Notes: generated by a model not told the origin, from the sequence alone. 64,000 nt of DNA from Actinomycetaceae bacterium zg-1166 (GCA_015679245.1 CP064953.1:1116001-1180000); one strand, 5' to 3'; counted from the stretch's first letter, positions 17,293-26,252 are shown. Translations and numbers: made by a program.

Positions 17293-19524
17293 ATGCCTGA
17301 TACCGAGCCACAGCCCGGCACATACGCCACCCCAACCTCGCAGAACCGACCTACGGAAAGTAGATCCGCGAGAAGTACACCTGCGGGAAGTACATCCGCG
17401 GCTTCCTCCCCTACTCCGGGCAGGCGCACGCGAGCACGCCAGGCTGAACGCGCATCTCTCGAACACAGCGCAGCTCCTCGCCCAAACTCTGCTAACCCTG
17501 ACTCCACACCCTCTGGCTCCATATCCTCTAGCACCTCACGCTCTGCGACTGCAGACTCGAAATCCAGGCGTTCTGCATCTTCGCGTTCGAGTAGATCATC
17601 CTCTCGCAGCGCACGGGATTCTGCTCACACCCCAGCATCTTGGCGTGCTGAGGGTGTGAAAACCCGAGAAAACAAGGAAGAAGAACGCCCCAAGCGCTCG
17701 AAGATACGCATTCTTGCTTTTGTGCTTCTGGCCTGGGTACTCATCTCCTTTGGAGCCACGTGGGCTCAGAATCTCCTCAATCCTGTGCTCTCTTTGCCCT
17801 ACAACGTCTATTACCAGCAACTTGAAAATAACAACGTCTCTACTGTGACTCCCACGGGAGATTCCATCGAAGGTGAGTTGCGCAAGGCCACCACGTTTGA
17901 AGGTGTGACTTCGTCGAAGTTCCGTACTGAGCGCCCCACATGGGCCGAGGATTCGATGGCCTCACTCCTGGAGAAAAACGACGTTACAATCACCGCCCAG
18001 TCTCCGATTCCTAGAACTAACATCTTTCTCACTCTCGCTGTCTCATTCCTTCCAATCCTCCTTCTGGTAGGTCTGTGGTGGTGGTTCATGCGCCGCCAAA
18101 GCCAGAGCGGACCGATGAGCCTCTTTAGCAAAGAACACAAGCCCATTGATCCTGCCGAGAATCGAGTGACCTTCGACGATGTGGCCGGTATCGATGAGGT
18201 GGAGGATCAGCTGCGCGAGATCGTTGATATGTTGAAGAATCCGGAGAAGTACACGCGCCTGGGGGCGAAAATTCCACGCGGTATTCTCCTTGAAGGTGGG
18301 CCTGGAACAGGAAAAACGCTTCTCGCTCGTGCGACGGCTGGAGAAGCCGACGTTCCCTTCTTCTCTATCTCAGCCGCAGAGATCGGTGGCATCCTCGCCG
18401 GAAAGGGAGCTTCAGATGTGCGTTCCCTCTTTGAAACGGCACGCAAGGTTTCCCCAGCTATTATTTTTATCGACGAAATTGATGCTATCGGTCGTTCTCG
18501 TGCCTCCGTTGTCTCTATCGGCACAAACGAGGATCGTGAACAGAGCCTCAATCAAATTCTCACGGAGATGGATGGCTTCTCCGATTCTGAAGGAATCATC
18601 GTCATCGCAGCTACAAATTTGGCCGAAGTTCTTGACGGTGCCCTCACCCGTGCTGGACGATTCGATCGAACGATCACTGTGGCTCCTCCAGATCAGAAGG
18701 GTCGCGAGGCTATCCTTCATGTGCACACTCGTGGCCGCCCCCTCGATCCGAGCGTCAAGCTCACAGATCTGTCCAAGTCCACTCCCGGCCTCACTGGCGC
18801 CGAGCTTGCCAATCTTGTCAATGAGGCTTCGCTCCTGGCAGCACGTCGGGGAGCGCAGAAGATCACCATGCCTGACTTCACGAATGCGCTCGAAACGATT
18901 CAACTAGGTGTCCAACGTGCGGTGGTCATGGATGCTGTCGAGCGTGAGCGCACAGCCTGGCACGAAGCTGGCCACGCTCTACTCGGAATGATCCAGCCGG
19001 GTGCTGACCCCGTACGTAAAATTTCGATTATTCCTCGCGGCCGTGCTCTCGGCGTCACACTCTCTACCCCTGAAGCTGATAAGTATGGTTACGACAAAAA
19101 TTACCTACGTGGGCGGATCATCGGCGCTCTTGGTGGAATGGCAGCAGAGGAAGAGGTTCTCGGAGTAGTTACCACTGGCGCTGAATCAGATCTCCAGACA
19201 GCCACAGGAATTGCACGTCAGATGTTCGGGCGTTGGGGTATGTCTGAAAAGATCGGGCCTGTGCAGGTCTACCTGCGTGAAGGTGACCCACGTGCTCAGG
19301 GAATTTCCGATTCCCTCCTGCGAGAGGTAGATGAAGAAGTTCGTCTCTTCCTCTCCGAATGCTATGTGGAAGCGCGTCGCCTTCTGCGCGAACATGCCCA
19401 GCAACATAAGGCGCTCGTCGAAGCTCTCCTTGAACATGAAACACTCGACGAATCCGATGCGTATCGCATTGCAGGGATTGAACGCACACCCGACGTGAGC
19501 ACACCTGAAAGCAACTCCCTCTAG
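17293..19524 (+). CDS. FtsH-like membrane AAA protease
   Basis: 743 residues. An unusual Ser/Arg/Pro-rich N-terminal extension of about 130 residues precedes helix 1 (LAFVLLAWVLISF), a short outer domain and helix 2 (LAVSFLPILLLVGLWWWFM). The AAA module follows with Walker A GGPGTGKT (about 335-342, Gly instead of the usual first Pro), Walker B IIFIDEID (about 389) and the second region of homology. The zinc protease site is HEAGH (557-561), with the downstream Asp of ESDLQTATG as third ligand. FtsH degrades misassembled membrane and selected soluble proteins. AAGGAG before ATG 17293 fixes the start; the open frame to 16888 overlaps uvrB and is spurious. Divergent details suggest a secondary paralogue. 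Confidence 0.92.
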   Translation: MPDTEPQPGTYATPTSQNRPTESRSARSTPAGSTSAASSPTPGRRTRARQAERASLEHSAAPRPNSANPDSTPSGSISSSTSRSATADSKSRRSASSRSSRSSSRSARDSAHTPASWRAEGVKTRENKEEERPKRSKIRILAFVLLAWVLISFGATWAQNLLNPVLSLPYNVYYQQLENNNVSTVTPTGDSIEGELRKATTFEGVTSSKFRTERPTWAEDSMASLLEKNDVTITAQSPIPRTNIFLTLAVSFLPILLLVGLWWWFMRRQSQSGPMSLFSKEHKPIDPAENRVTFDDVAGIDEVEDQLREIVDMLKNPEKYTRLGAKIPRGILLEGGPGTGKTLLARATAGEADVPFFSISAAEIGGILAGKGASDVRSLFETARKVSPAIIFIDEIDAIGRSRASVVSIGTNEDREQSLNQILTEMDGFSDSEGIIVIAATNLAEVLDGALTRAGRFDRTITVAPPDQKGREAILHVHTRGRPLDPSVKLTDLSKSTPGLTGAELANLVNEASLLAARRGAQKITMPDFTNALETIQLGVQRAVVMDAVERERTAWHEAGHALLGMIQPGADPVRKISIIPRGRALGVTLSTPEADKYGYDKNYLRGRIIGALGGMAAEEEVLGVVTTGAESDLQTATGIARQMFGRWGMSEKIGPVQVYLREGDPRAQGISDSLLREVDEEVRLFLSECYVEARRLLREHAQQHKALVEALLEHETLDESDAYRIAGIERTPDVSTPESNSL

Positions 19525-19540
19525 TACATCACGAGAGAAA

Positions 19541-19585
19541 GAGGCGGGTGTGCCCTTGCACAAGCCCGCCTCTTCTGAGATATTC
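19541..19585. terminator. Stem-loop terminator between ftsH-like gene and metQ
   Basis: GAGGCGGG (19541-19548) pairs with CCCGCCTC (19565-19572), with further TGTGC/GCACA pairing inside. U-rich tracts on both sides (TTCTGAGATATT on plus, CTTTCTCTC on minus) suit two convergent genes. Confidence 0.65.
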
Positions 19586-19593
19586 TCCAATTT

Positions 19594-20433
19594 CTACTGC
19601 AACTGTGGAGGAATCCACCAAAGTCCATCATTGTGCTCAGTGATGTAGGCCTTAAATTCCTCAGAATGATAAGCAGCAGCAATATCCTTAGCCCACTGCG
19701 TGTTCTCGTTCTCCTTCTTCACTACCACTTGAAGAATGAGGTGATCGAGAACATCCTCTGTAGCTAGAGCCGTGGAAGGATCAATCTTCGCGTTATAGAC
19801 AATTGACCCGGTAATAACGATGTAGTCGAAATCTTGCGCCACAGCTGGAATCGAGAGTGACTTCATTTCCGTGAATTTGAGGTTATGCGGATTTGAAACG
19901 ATGTTTTCTGAACTCAGAGCCGTGAAATCCGCATGAGGATCCACCTGAATCCATCCGATCTTCTGGAGGAGGAGATAGGCGCGCGCACGGTTCGAGGCAT
20001 CATTGGGGACAGCCACCGTCGCTCCTGCGCTCACATCATCAAGGCTCGAATGCCTGCTGGAATAGATACCTGCGGGCACTGTGGGAGTGGGACTAATCGG
20101 TACAAGATCGCCATTATTCTTAGCGTTAAAATCTTTGAGATACGCAGTGTGTTGTTCGACGTTAAAATCGACATCTCCAGCATTGAGAGCTATGTCGGCG
20201 TTGAGAAGATCAGAAAAATCTTGCCCGACTATCGTGTAGCCTTCTTTCTCCAAAATAGGACGGATTGCCTGCTCAAAAAGCTCAGAATAAGGGCCTTGTG
20301 ATCGCGCATAGGTGAGACTTTTCTTATCAGTTGACGTATCTGAAAGCGACGATGTTTTTTCTCCTGGTGCAGCGCAAGCGGCGAGCCCCGCTGTGAGAGC
20401 GAGAGCCGCAGCAACGGCAATGGCTTTCTTCAT
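19594..20433 (-). CDS. metQ: MetQ, methionine-binding lipoprotein
   Basis: 279 residues. A lipoprotein signal peptide with lipobox LAAC (Cys about 20) is followed by a NlpA/MetQ-type binding fold with YARSQGPYSELFEQAIRPIL, a VDFNVEQHTAYL stretch and AVPNDASNRARAYLLLQ. It delivers methionine to MetNI. AAGGAG before ATG 20433 sets the start; the longer frame to 20454 overlaps the metI spacer. It is last in the operon M20 amidohydrolase-metN-metI-metQ and is followed by a terminator. Confidence 0.94.
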   Translation of the reverse strand: MKKAIAVAAALALTAGLAACAAPGEKTSSLSDTSTDKKSLTYARSQGPYSELFEQAIRPILEKEGYTIVGQDFSDLLNADIALNAGDVDFNVEQHTAYLKDFNAKNNGDLVPISPTPTVPAGIYSSRHSSLDDVSAGATVAVPNDASNRARAYLLLQKIGWIQVDPHADFTALSSENIVSNPHNLKFTEMKSLSIPAVAQDFDYIVITGSIVYNAKIDPSTALATEDVLDHLILQVVVKKENENTQWAKDIAAAYHSEEFKAYITEHNDGLWWIPPQLQ

Positions 20434-20454
20434 TGATGCTCCTTTTCTTGTCAT

Positions 20455-21123
20455 CTATCGGGGTTCACGCAGGCGACGGGCGAGAGCATTTCCGATAACC
20501 TGCAAGATTTGAACGAAAATAACCAAAATAATCACTGTGAAGATCATGAGCGGCGTATTCATAGCTTCGCGACCATAGGTAAGGGCGAGATCTCCCACGC
20601 CACCACCTCCACCGTAGCCCGCCATCGCAGTGGCTCCGAGGAGTCCGATAACCCCTGTTGTAAGAGCAAGAACGATCGACGAGTACGTTTCTGGTAGGAG
20701 GAAATAGCGAATGATCTGGAAGTTTGTTGCTCCCATCGCTTGCGCAGCTTCGATCACTCCAGGCTTGACTTCCAAGAGACTCGCTTCGACAAGGCGAGCG
20801 AGAAAAGGTGCAATGTAGATAACGAGGGGAACCAGCTGAGCCTGAGTTCCCACAGCAGTTCCTGCAATTAGCCGCGTCACTGGAATTAGTGCCACCAAGA
20901 GAATGATGAAAGGAATCGAGCGAATGATATTGACGCTCACATTAAGCACTGCGTAAATCACACGATTAGCGAGTAATCCTCCCGGTCGAGTCAGAACAAG
21001 GCCAAGAGCAATAAGAACACCTAAAATTCCACCAATCACCATGCCCCAGCCGAGCATATAGAGTGTCTGTTCACCGGCGAGAAGGATTTTTGCGGCACTG
21101 ACACCAAAAATTTCTTGATCCAT
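20455..21123 (-). CDS. metI: MetI, methionine ABC transporter permease
   Basis: 222 residues with five membrane helices. The permease EAA-type loop reads EAAQAMGATNFQIIRYFLLPE, which contacts the MetN ATPase. The N-terminal MLGWGMVIGGILGVLIALGL and ATAMAGYGGGGGVGDLA segments are typical of MetI. The start is ATG 21123 with AAGGAG, placed 8 bases after the metN stop. metQ follows after 21 bases. Confidence 0.95.
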   Translation of the reverse strand: MDQEIFGVSAAKILLAGEQTLYMLGWGMVIGGILGVLIALGLVLTRPGGLLANRVIYAVLNVSVNIIRSIPFIILLVALIPVTRLIAGTAVGTQAQLVPLVIYIAPFLARLVEASLLEVKPGVIEAAQAMGATNFQIIRYFLLPETYSSIVLALTTGVIGLLGATAMAGYGGGGGVGDLALTYGREAMNTPLMIFTVIILVIFVQILQVIGNALARRLREPR

Positions 21124-21131
21124 GACTCTCC

Positions 21132-22202
21132 TTACTCTTCTCTTTCGTCGTTCACGCTTGTAGCACCAGGCCAAATATGCGGTATGCGCACAACGTCAGA
21201 ACTGTCGATAATCTCCTCGGCACGAGTAATTGCTTCCTCCTCGCCGATGAGTTGAACGAGATAGAGGCAGACGAGCTGTTCCTCAATCTCCTCCACGTTG
21301 GCTCCCAAGATATTGAGTTCGAGGCCGGGCACCTGGGAGATAGTGGAGAGAATGGGTTTGCGCGCTATTTCTCCCACGAAGAGGAGTTTCTCCACCTTAA
21401 AGTGGCGTAAATCATCGGCAAGTAATGCCGCCATTGCCTCGGGAATACGGTCATTCATCACGGTGCGCACAAAACGCTTTGTTATCTCTTCATGAGGGTG
21501 AGTGAAAACCTCAAGCGCACTGCCTGCTTCAACAATCCGCCCCTCGTCCATTACCGCCACGCGCGTGCAGATCCGGCGAATTACCTCCATCTGGTGTGTG
21601 ATGAGGACGATCGTCACTCCCAGATCACGATTGATTTTCTTAAGTAGTCCGAGAATTGCTTCCGTCGTGGTCGGATCGAGAGCCGACGTTGCTTCGTCAC
21701 AGAGGAGAATTTTGGGTGAAGTGGCGAGAGCCCGTGCAATACCTACGCGCTGTTTTTGTCCTCCCGAGAGTTGGAACACGCAGGTGTCGCGTTTCTCTTC
21801 GAGTTCGACGAATGAGAGAAGTTCCTCCACCCGTGCGCGAACCTGGGTCTTGGGCATTCCCGCGAGGATGAGAGGCTGAGCGACATTATGGAATACGCTC
21901 TTTCGTTCGAGGAGATTGAACTGTTGAAATACCATGCCAATTTCACGGCGCATGGTGCGCAAGTGAGAAGCCGAGAGTTCAGCAAGGTTTCTACCATTGA
22001 CGACGACGATGCCCTCATCGGGAGTTTCGAGGCGATTAATAAGACGAAGCAGAGTTGATTTCCCTGCACCAGAAAAGCCGATTATTCCAAAGATATCGCC
22101 TTCTTCTACGCGAAGATCGACGCCGTCAAGTGCCCTCACATCTGCACTTTTTCCACGAAAGGTTTTCTGTGCACCCAAAATTTCAATGAGAGCCTCGTTC
22201 AT
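21132..22202 (-). CDS. metN: MetN, methionine ABC transporter ATPase
   Basis: 356 residues. The ATPase half has Walker A GFSGAGKS, signature LSGGQKQRVGIARAL, Walker B ILLCDEATSALDP and the switch His (LITHQME). The C-terminal NIL domain (about 255-345) is the ligand-sensing domain of methionine importers, which supports the substrate. I chose ATG 22202 because the ABC fold begins here; the ribosome site (GAAGAAG) is poor, and an upstream GTG in the same frame is possible. The open frame to 22460 overlaps the amidohydrolase gene. Confidence 0.94.
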   Translation of the reverse strand: MNEALIEILGAQKTFRGKSADVRALDGVDLRVEEGDIFGIIGFSGAGKSTLLRLINRLETPDEGIVVVNGRNLAELSASHLRTMRREIGMVFQQFNLLERKSVFHNVAQPLILAGMPKTQVRARVEELLSFVELEEKRDTCVFQLSGGQKQRVGIARALATSPKILLCDEATSALDPTTTEAILGLLKKINRDLGVTIVLITHQMEVIRRICTRVAVMDEGRIVEAGSALEVFTHPHEEITKRFVRTVMNDRIPEAMAALLADDLRHFKVEKLLFVGEIARKPILSTISQVPGLELNILGANVEEIEEQLVCLYLVQLIGEEEAITRAEEIIDSSDVVRIPHIWPGATSVNDEREE

Positions 22203-22269
22203 ATGCTTCTTCACAGGTATGCGAAGCTGCTCGTCGGGAAGGATTGTCTGGTGGTTTACTCTGTGAAAC

Positions 22270-23451
22270 TCAGGCACGGTTTCTCCCCTCGCCCAGCCAC
22301 CACAGTGCGTATTCGGCATAGACTGACGCTGCGAGAGGTAGGGCAGCTTCATCCATATCAAAATTCCCGTTGTGATGGGAATTCTGAGAATTGGGAACGC
22401 TCGGATTTCCCGTGCCAAAGTAGGCGTACACGCCAGGAACAACCTGTTGAAATTCGGCAAAATTATCCCCGCCTAGGGAATAAGGACGGTCACGCGTGAG
22501 CGTAGCAATACGTTCTACCACCGCACTTACCTCAGCACTCACTGTGGCGGGGTTAATCACTGCTGGTGTCACCTCACGCCAAGTCACGTCGATATCTGCC
22601 CCATAACTTGAGGCGATCGCACGGGCGAGATCGAGGAATTCGTTGCGGATCCTTATGCGGGATTCGTCGGTAACTGTGCGCGTTGTTCCTTCGATGTGAG
22701 CCGTCTGTGCGAGTGCGTTATAGGCGGTGCCGGCATGAAGTTTCCCAATTCCCAGGATGACAGGCTCAACAGGGTCTGTTCGTCGGGTGATGAGCCCTTG
22801 AGCTGCCACAACGATCTGACTTGCGATGAAGAGGGCATCTGAGCCTTCTTGGGGGCGTGAGACGTGAGCTCCTTTGCCGCCTACTGTGAGCACAAAATGA
22901 TCCACGGCAGCGAAGTTGAGTCCTTCAACAACAGCCACGCTACCTACAGGAAGATACGAGGCGGCGTGCATTGCGAAGGCTCGTTCAACGCCGTCAAGGT
23001 GTCCAGCTTCAATAAAATCTCGGGCACCATATCCTGTTTCTTCGGCGGGTTGAAAGATGAGCTTCACTTCTCCGGCGAATGCGTTGCGAACCTGAGTGAG
23101 ATTGCGAGCGGCACCGAGGAGAGCCGTTATGTGCGCATCATGCCCACATGCGTGCATAACCCCCGGTTGTGTAGAGCGATAAGGGACGTTAAGCGTCTCG
23201 TGTACAGGCAGACCATCGATATCTGCACGCAGAGCAATGCTTCCCTCTCCTGCTCTCTCGCCTGTGATCTTGCCAAGAACTCCGGTGGCACCCACTCTTT
23301 GGTGAGGAATATCTAGCGCATCAAGTTCTTTTTCGATCCTGGAGGCTGTCCATGTTTCCTCAAGGGCTAGTTCGGGATGAGCGTGAAACTCACGGCGCAA
23401 CCTCGTAAGATACTCAGCCTCATTTCTCGCTGTCTCATTCACTTGAGCCAT
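22270..23451 (-). CDS. M20-family amidohydrolase (N-acyl-amino-acid or hippurate hydrolase type)
   Basis: 393 residues. The dizinc M20 pattern is visible: RREFHAHPELALEE, LRADIDGLPV, HACGHDAHITALLGAA with the bridging Cys/His, and QPAEETGYGA with the catalytic Glu pair. Such enzymes release free amino acids from N-acyl forms in the cytoplasm. It is the first gene of the operon with metNIQ, only 67 bases before metN, so N-acyl-methionine or a methionine-containing conjugate is a reasonable substrate guess. AGGAGG sits one base before ATG 23451, which is unusually close; GTG 23442 may be used instead. Confidence 0.92.
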   Translation of the reverse strand: MAQVNETARNEAEYLTRLRREFHAHPELALEETWTASRIEKELDALDIPHQRVGATGVLGKITGERAGEGSIALRADIDGLPVHETLNVPYRSTQPGVMHACGHDAHITALLGAARNLTQVRNAFAGEVKLIFQPAEETGYGARDFIEAGHLDGVERAFAMHAASYLPVGSVAVVEGLNFAAVDHFVLTVGGKGAHVSRPQEGSDALFIASQIVVAAQGLITRRTDPVEPVILGIGKLHAGTAYNALAQTAHIEGTTRTVTDESRIRIRNEFLDLARAIASSYGADIDVTWREVTPAVINPATVSAEVSAVVERIATLTRDRPYSLGGDNFAEFQQVVPGVYAYFGTGNPSVPNSQNSHHNGNFDMDEAALPLAASVYAEYALWWLGEGRNRA

Positions 23452-23623
23452 ACCTCCTCTATCTCAAAAACCTATCACCCTAGTAGGATGCTATGTCTTA
23501 GATATGAGGTTACGCGTGCGCACACAGAGTTTCACGCAGTCCCAAGATACGGACACTCAGTTCACTTAGAGCACCTTTTCTCACTCGCATCTGCGAGAAA
23601 GAAAAATATTCAGAGCACTCCTA

Positions 23624-24505
23624 CTAGCGCTCGACTGGAAGAACCTCAAGAAAATAATCAGGACGAGCCGAACGCCAGGCACCTCGCGCATACACATACC
23701 CCGCCCTCGTCAATGCCTCAGCAAGTCGCACATCTGGATTTACCGTCACCCCACCGCTCTCACTTCCCTCGGCAAGAAAGACACGAAGGCGACCATCGTC
23801 GTCGAACACTCCTTCACACCCATGTGCTTCAAGGCGGCGCACTATCCGCTTGCACGCCTCCACTCCTGGGGGAGAACACACCCCTATGCGCGAGCCTCCA
23901 CCAAGGTTGTGGGCAAAAGGAAGAACCCACTCGTGCCACAACGTAACCGCACACTTCTGGAGATCCTCTATGCTTCCCGAATTATCCACCTGGATATCAG
24001 CAAAGCACAGCATCTCCTCAGCGTTCACCTGACTTGCAAGGCGCCGTTCAATATCAGCACTCTCCATGCCGCGCCCGCGCAGTCGCATGCGCCGAATATC
24101 CACCTCAGCACTGACGACAATATTTGCGTGATAGTAAAACTCACGAGAACTGCGAGGGAGAAGAGCAAAATCGACAATCGCCACCTCAATCTCACCACGG
24201 GAAGAAAGCTCAGCAAGTTCACGATCCACCTCTTCCCATACAGCTGTGTGCGTGAGGAAGTTAAGCCTCTCACGCTCGCGAGAATCCGCGAAGACAATGG
24301 AAGCAAGACCAGCACGATCAATCCTCCCCTCCCGGATAGTGCCAGGCCACTGGGAGGCGATCCTCCCGAAAAGAGGCGTCCCTGGCTCCATAAGGCGGCG
24401 TACTACGAGGTCAAGATCGCAAATATGTGCACCACAACGAGAAAACGCGCGAGAGAGAGTGGACTTCCCTGATCCAATTCCCCCTGTCAAAGCGAGAGTG
24501 AGCAT
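23624..24505 (-). CDS. coaE: Dephospho-CoA kinase with unusual C-terminal extension
   Basis: 293 residues. The kinase part (1-200) catalyses the last step of CoA synthesis: P-loop GGIGSGKS (8-15), DLDLVVRRLM, VDFALLPRSS and the lid Arg region RRMRLRGRGM. Bacterial CoaE is usually about 200 residues. Here about 90 extra residues follow, from LPFAHNLGGGSRIG to the end. Many actinobacterial CoaE proteins carry a GrpB-like domain instead; this tail is shorter and only its end (VRLAEALTRAGYV) faintly recalls GrpB. AAGGG before ATG 24505 sets the start. Confidence 0.92.
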   Translation of the reverse strand: MLTLALTGGIGSGKSTLSRAFSRCGAHICDLDLVVRRLMEPGTPLFGRIASQWPGTIREGRIDRAGLASIVFADSRERERLNFLTHTAVWEEVDRELAELSSRGEIEVAIVDFALLPRSSREFYYHANIVVSAEVDIRRMRLRGRGMESADIERRLASQVNAEEMLCFADIQVDNSGSIEDLQKCAVTLWHEWVLPFAHNLGGGSRIGVCSPPGVEACKRIVRRLEAHGCEGVFDDDGRLRVFLAEGSESGGVTVNPDVRLAEALTRAGYVYARGAWRSARPDYFLEVLPVER

Positions 24506-24702
24506 CACGTTTCCCTTCTGATATATCGCAGTGGCCGCCTCATGATGTCCACGAACACGAAGGCGAAAGAAATCGGGACACGAAGCATTCACTATCACAA
24601 CACGCATAAGCATGGACAAGGACACACAACCTCATAGGCGCTTTACCACGAATATGGAGGTTTCTTTCATCGTAGCTTCTCGTGCACAAAGATTTGGCAT
24701 GA

Positions 24703-24734
24703 GCACCAGTCAGAGCACGCACCAGTCAGAGCAC
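24703..24734. repeat. 16-bp perfect tandem duplication
   Basis: GCACCAGTCAGAGCAC occurs twice head to tail (24703-24718 and 24719-24734), upstream of the Rrf2-type gene. Confidence 0.9.
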
Positions 24735-24769
24735 CAAGAACATGAACATCGAGAGCACTTAAATCCGCA

Positions 24770-24795
24770 ACCATAGTAGGATTATGGTATATACT
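24770..24795 (+). promoter_or_regulatory. Promoter and palindromic operator of the Rrf2 gene
   Basis: ACCATA-N7-TATGGT (24770-24788) is a perfect inverted repeat that ends where a TATACT -10 box (24790-24795) begins, 37 bases before the Rrf2 start. The placement is as expected for an autorepressor site. Confidence 0.6.
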
Positions 24796-24831
24796 CCACG
24801 TAGAGACGGCACGTGACTTCAGGAGAAAAAC

Positions 24832-25257
24832 ATGCTTGTATCAACGAAGGGTCGCTACGCTTTACGCGTCCTCATCGACTTAGCCGAACACCAAACCGAC
24901 GGATACATTCCACTCAAAGATATTGCACAACGACAGGATGTTTCTGAAAAATACTTGGAGAGCATCATAAAGATCCTTGTGCGCGATGGCGTTCTCACTG
25001 GTTTGCGCGGCAAAGGTGGCGGTTATCGACTCACTGTGGATCCTGCTCACTACACACTCAAAGACCTTCTCCTTCTCACCGAAGGAACGCTCGCACCAGT
25101 GGCCTGCCTTGACGATCACAAATCCTGCCCTCACGAGAATTGCCTCACGGATACTATGTGGGAAAAACTCGACGAGGTAATTAAGGATTTCCTCGACTCT
25201 GTGACCGTAGCCGATCTTGTTCCTGAAACACTTCCTGGAAACAACTACGTGATCTAG
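24832..25257 (+). CDS. Rrf2-family regulator, IscR-like
   Basis: 141 residues. The winged helix covers about 1-65 (STKGRYALRVLIDLAEH, VSEKYLESIIKILVRDGVL, GLRGKGGGYRL). Three cysteines follow at 92, 99 and 104 (AC-LDDHKS-CPHENC), close to the Fe-S ligands of IscR (92, 98, 104), so it may sense Fe-S status or oxidative or nitrosative stress. A GGAG site lies before ATG 24832. No isc or suf genes are adjacent. The nearest promoter carries a palindrome, which suggests autoregulation. CysR-type Rrf2 proteins are the alternative class. Confidence 0.9.
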   Translation: MLVSTKGRYALRVLIDLAEHQTDGYIPLKDIAQRQDVSEKYLESIIKILVRDGVLTGLRGKGGGYRLTVDPAHYTLKDLLLLTEGTLAPVACLDDHKSCPHENCLTDTMWEKLDEVIKDFLDSVTVADLVPETLPGNNYVI

Positions 25258-25565
25258 GGTCTAAGGCCAGTTTCTTCCTGCACACTGCGAATGTGATCTA
25301 TCCAGAAATTCAAAGGGCACAATCGTGGGATTCTCGTATCCCGCGATTTCTGAAGTAGCAGAGAAGGTTGGAGAAAGCTGGAATCGCTTTCCAGCACCAA
25401 AAGCACATCCCAGCAACGAAAAACACCGCTCCCAGCAACACCTTTGAGGATGTGGACGTTTAGCTTATAAGTCGGTGCAGACGTTTCGGCCTGCAATCCT
25501 CCGCCAGCACCCATTCGGCAAGGGTACAAGTAAGACGAGCACCCGAAGGCAACCGTCTTCATGTG
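25258..25565. other. Spacer with one stem-loop, between Rrf2 gene and tRNA-Glu
   Basis: ATCGTGGGAT (25322-25331) pairs with ATCCCGCGAT (25338-25347) with one wobble and may end the Rrf2 transcript. Nothing else recognisable was seen. Confidence 0.45.
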
Positions 25566-25638
25566 TACCCCCAACCGGATTTGAACCGGTGTTACCGCCG
25601 TGAGAGGGCGATGTCCTGGGCCGCTAGACGATGGGGGC
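25566..25638 (-). tRNA. tRNA-Glu (CTC), copy 1
   Basis: 73 bases that fold as a standard cloverleaf: GCCCCCATCG at the 5' end, anticodon loop CTCTCAC (anticodon CTC), T-arm GGTTCAAATCC and acceptor 3' end GGGGGTA. CCA is not encoded. It differs from the second copy by one base in the D-arm (CCCAGGACA against CCTAGGACA). Confidence 0.96.
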
Positions 25639-25728
25639 CTCAATGCTCAGTTTCTACATATATCATCCCTCCCCGCTCCGGGGAACAGATACGATCGGTT
25701 GCGAATCTCCCGACCGAGAAACTGACCG

Positions 25729-25801
25729 TACCCCCAACCGGATTTGAACCGGTGTTACCGCCGTGAGAGGGCGATGTCCTAGGCCGCTAGACGATGGGGG
25801 C
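25729..25801 (-). tRNA. tRNA-Glu (CTC), copy 2
   Basis: 73 bases, the same cloverleaf and CTC anticodon as copy 1, 163 bases away. Identity extends eight bases upstream of the tRNA (CATTGAGG on the minus strand), a sign of recent tandem duplication. Confidence 0.96.
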
Positions 25802-25835
25802 CTCAATGAACGCGCAGACCAAACTGCGAACTCAC

Positions 25836-25910
25836 TGGCTGGGGTACCAGGACTCGAACCTAGAATGGATGAACCAGAATCACCAGTGTTGCCAATTACA
25901 CCATACCCCA
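25836..25910 (-). tRNA. tRNA-Gln (CTG)
   Basis: 72-base cloverleaf starting TGGGGTATGGTGTAATTGGC, anticodon loop TTCTGGT (anticodon CTG), T-arm GGTTCGAGTCC and acceptor TACCCCA plus G. The terminal CCA is encoded (25836-25838), unlike in the adjacent tRNA-Glu genes. Confidence 0.95.
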
Positions 25911-26252
25911 AGGGTTACACCGCCAGAATCCTCGCTCCTAGCGACGTCTAGAAACTCTACCGGCGCAAGGAGAAAGATTCAAACCGCCGTATGGATATCT
26001 GGATCACATTCCTTCAGCTCTTTTATCGAGCCGTATTCGCGTCTTTCATTTACTTATCAAGCTCCATATGTACTCCGCATATGTTACGAGGTTCTCGTAT
26101 CCATGCAGCACATATGCAGCACATTCCCATACGCAAAGTACAGACCACATGCCTCCCCCACCACTCATAGGCATAGACGTGTTGTGGCCGGCTCAAAAGC
26201 CAGCCACAACATCCCTCGCGTTCAGAGTGAAAAGAGGATTCGTCGCCCTGAA
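25911..26252. other. Spacer between tRNA-Gln and gltX
   Basis: Contains only a hairpin: GTTGTGGC (26181-26188) with GCCACAAC (26203-26210) plus inner GGCT/AGCC pairing, 43 bases after the gltX stop. It lacks a clear U-tract but is the likely gltX terminator. The short plus-strand frames are antisense continuations into gltX. Confidence 0.5.

Noticed and set aside
23586-23602. Small inverted repeat CTCGCA/TGCGAG between coaE and the M20 gene
   Set aside because: Only six base pairs and no suitable U-tract; not a convincing terminator.
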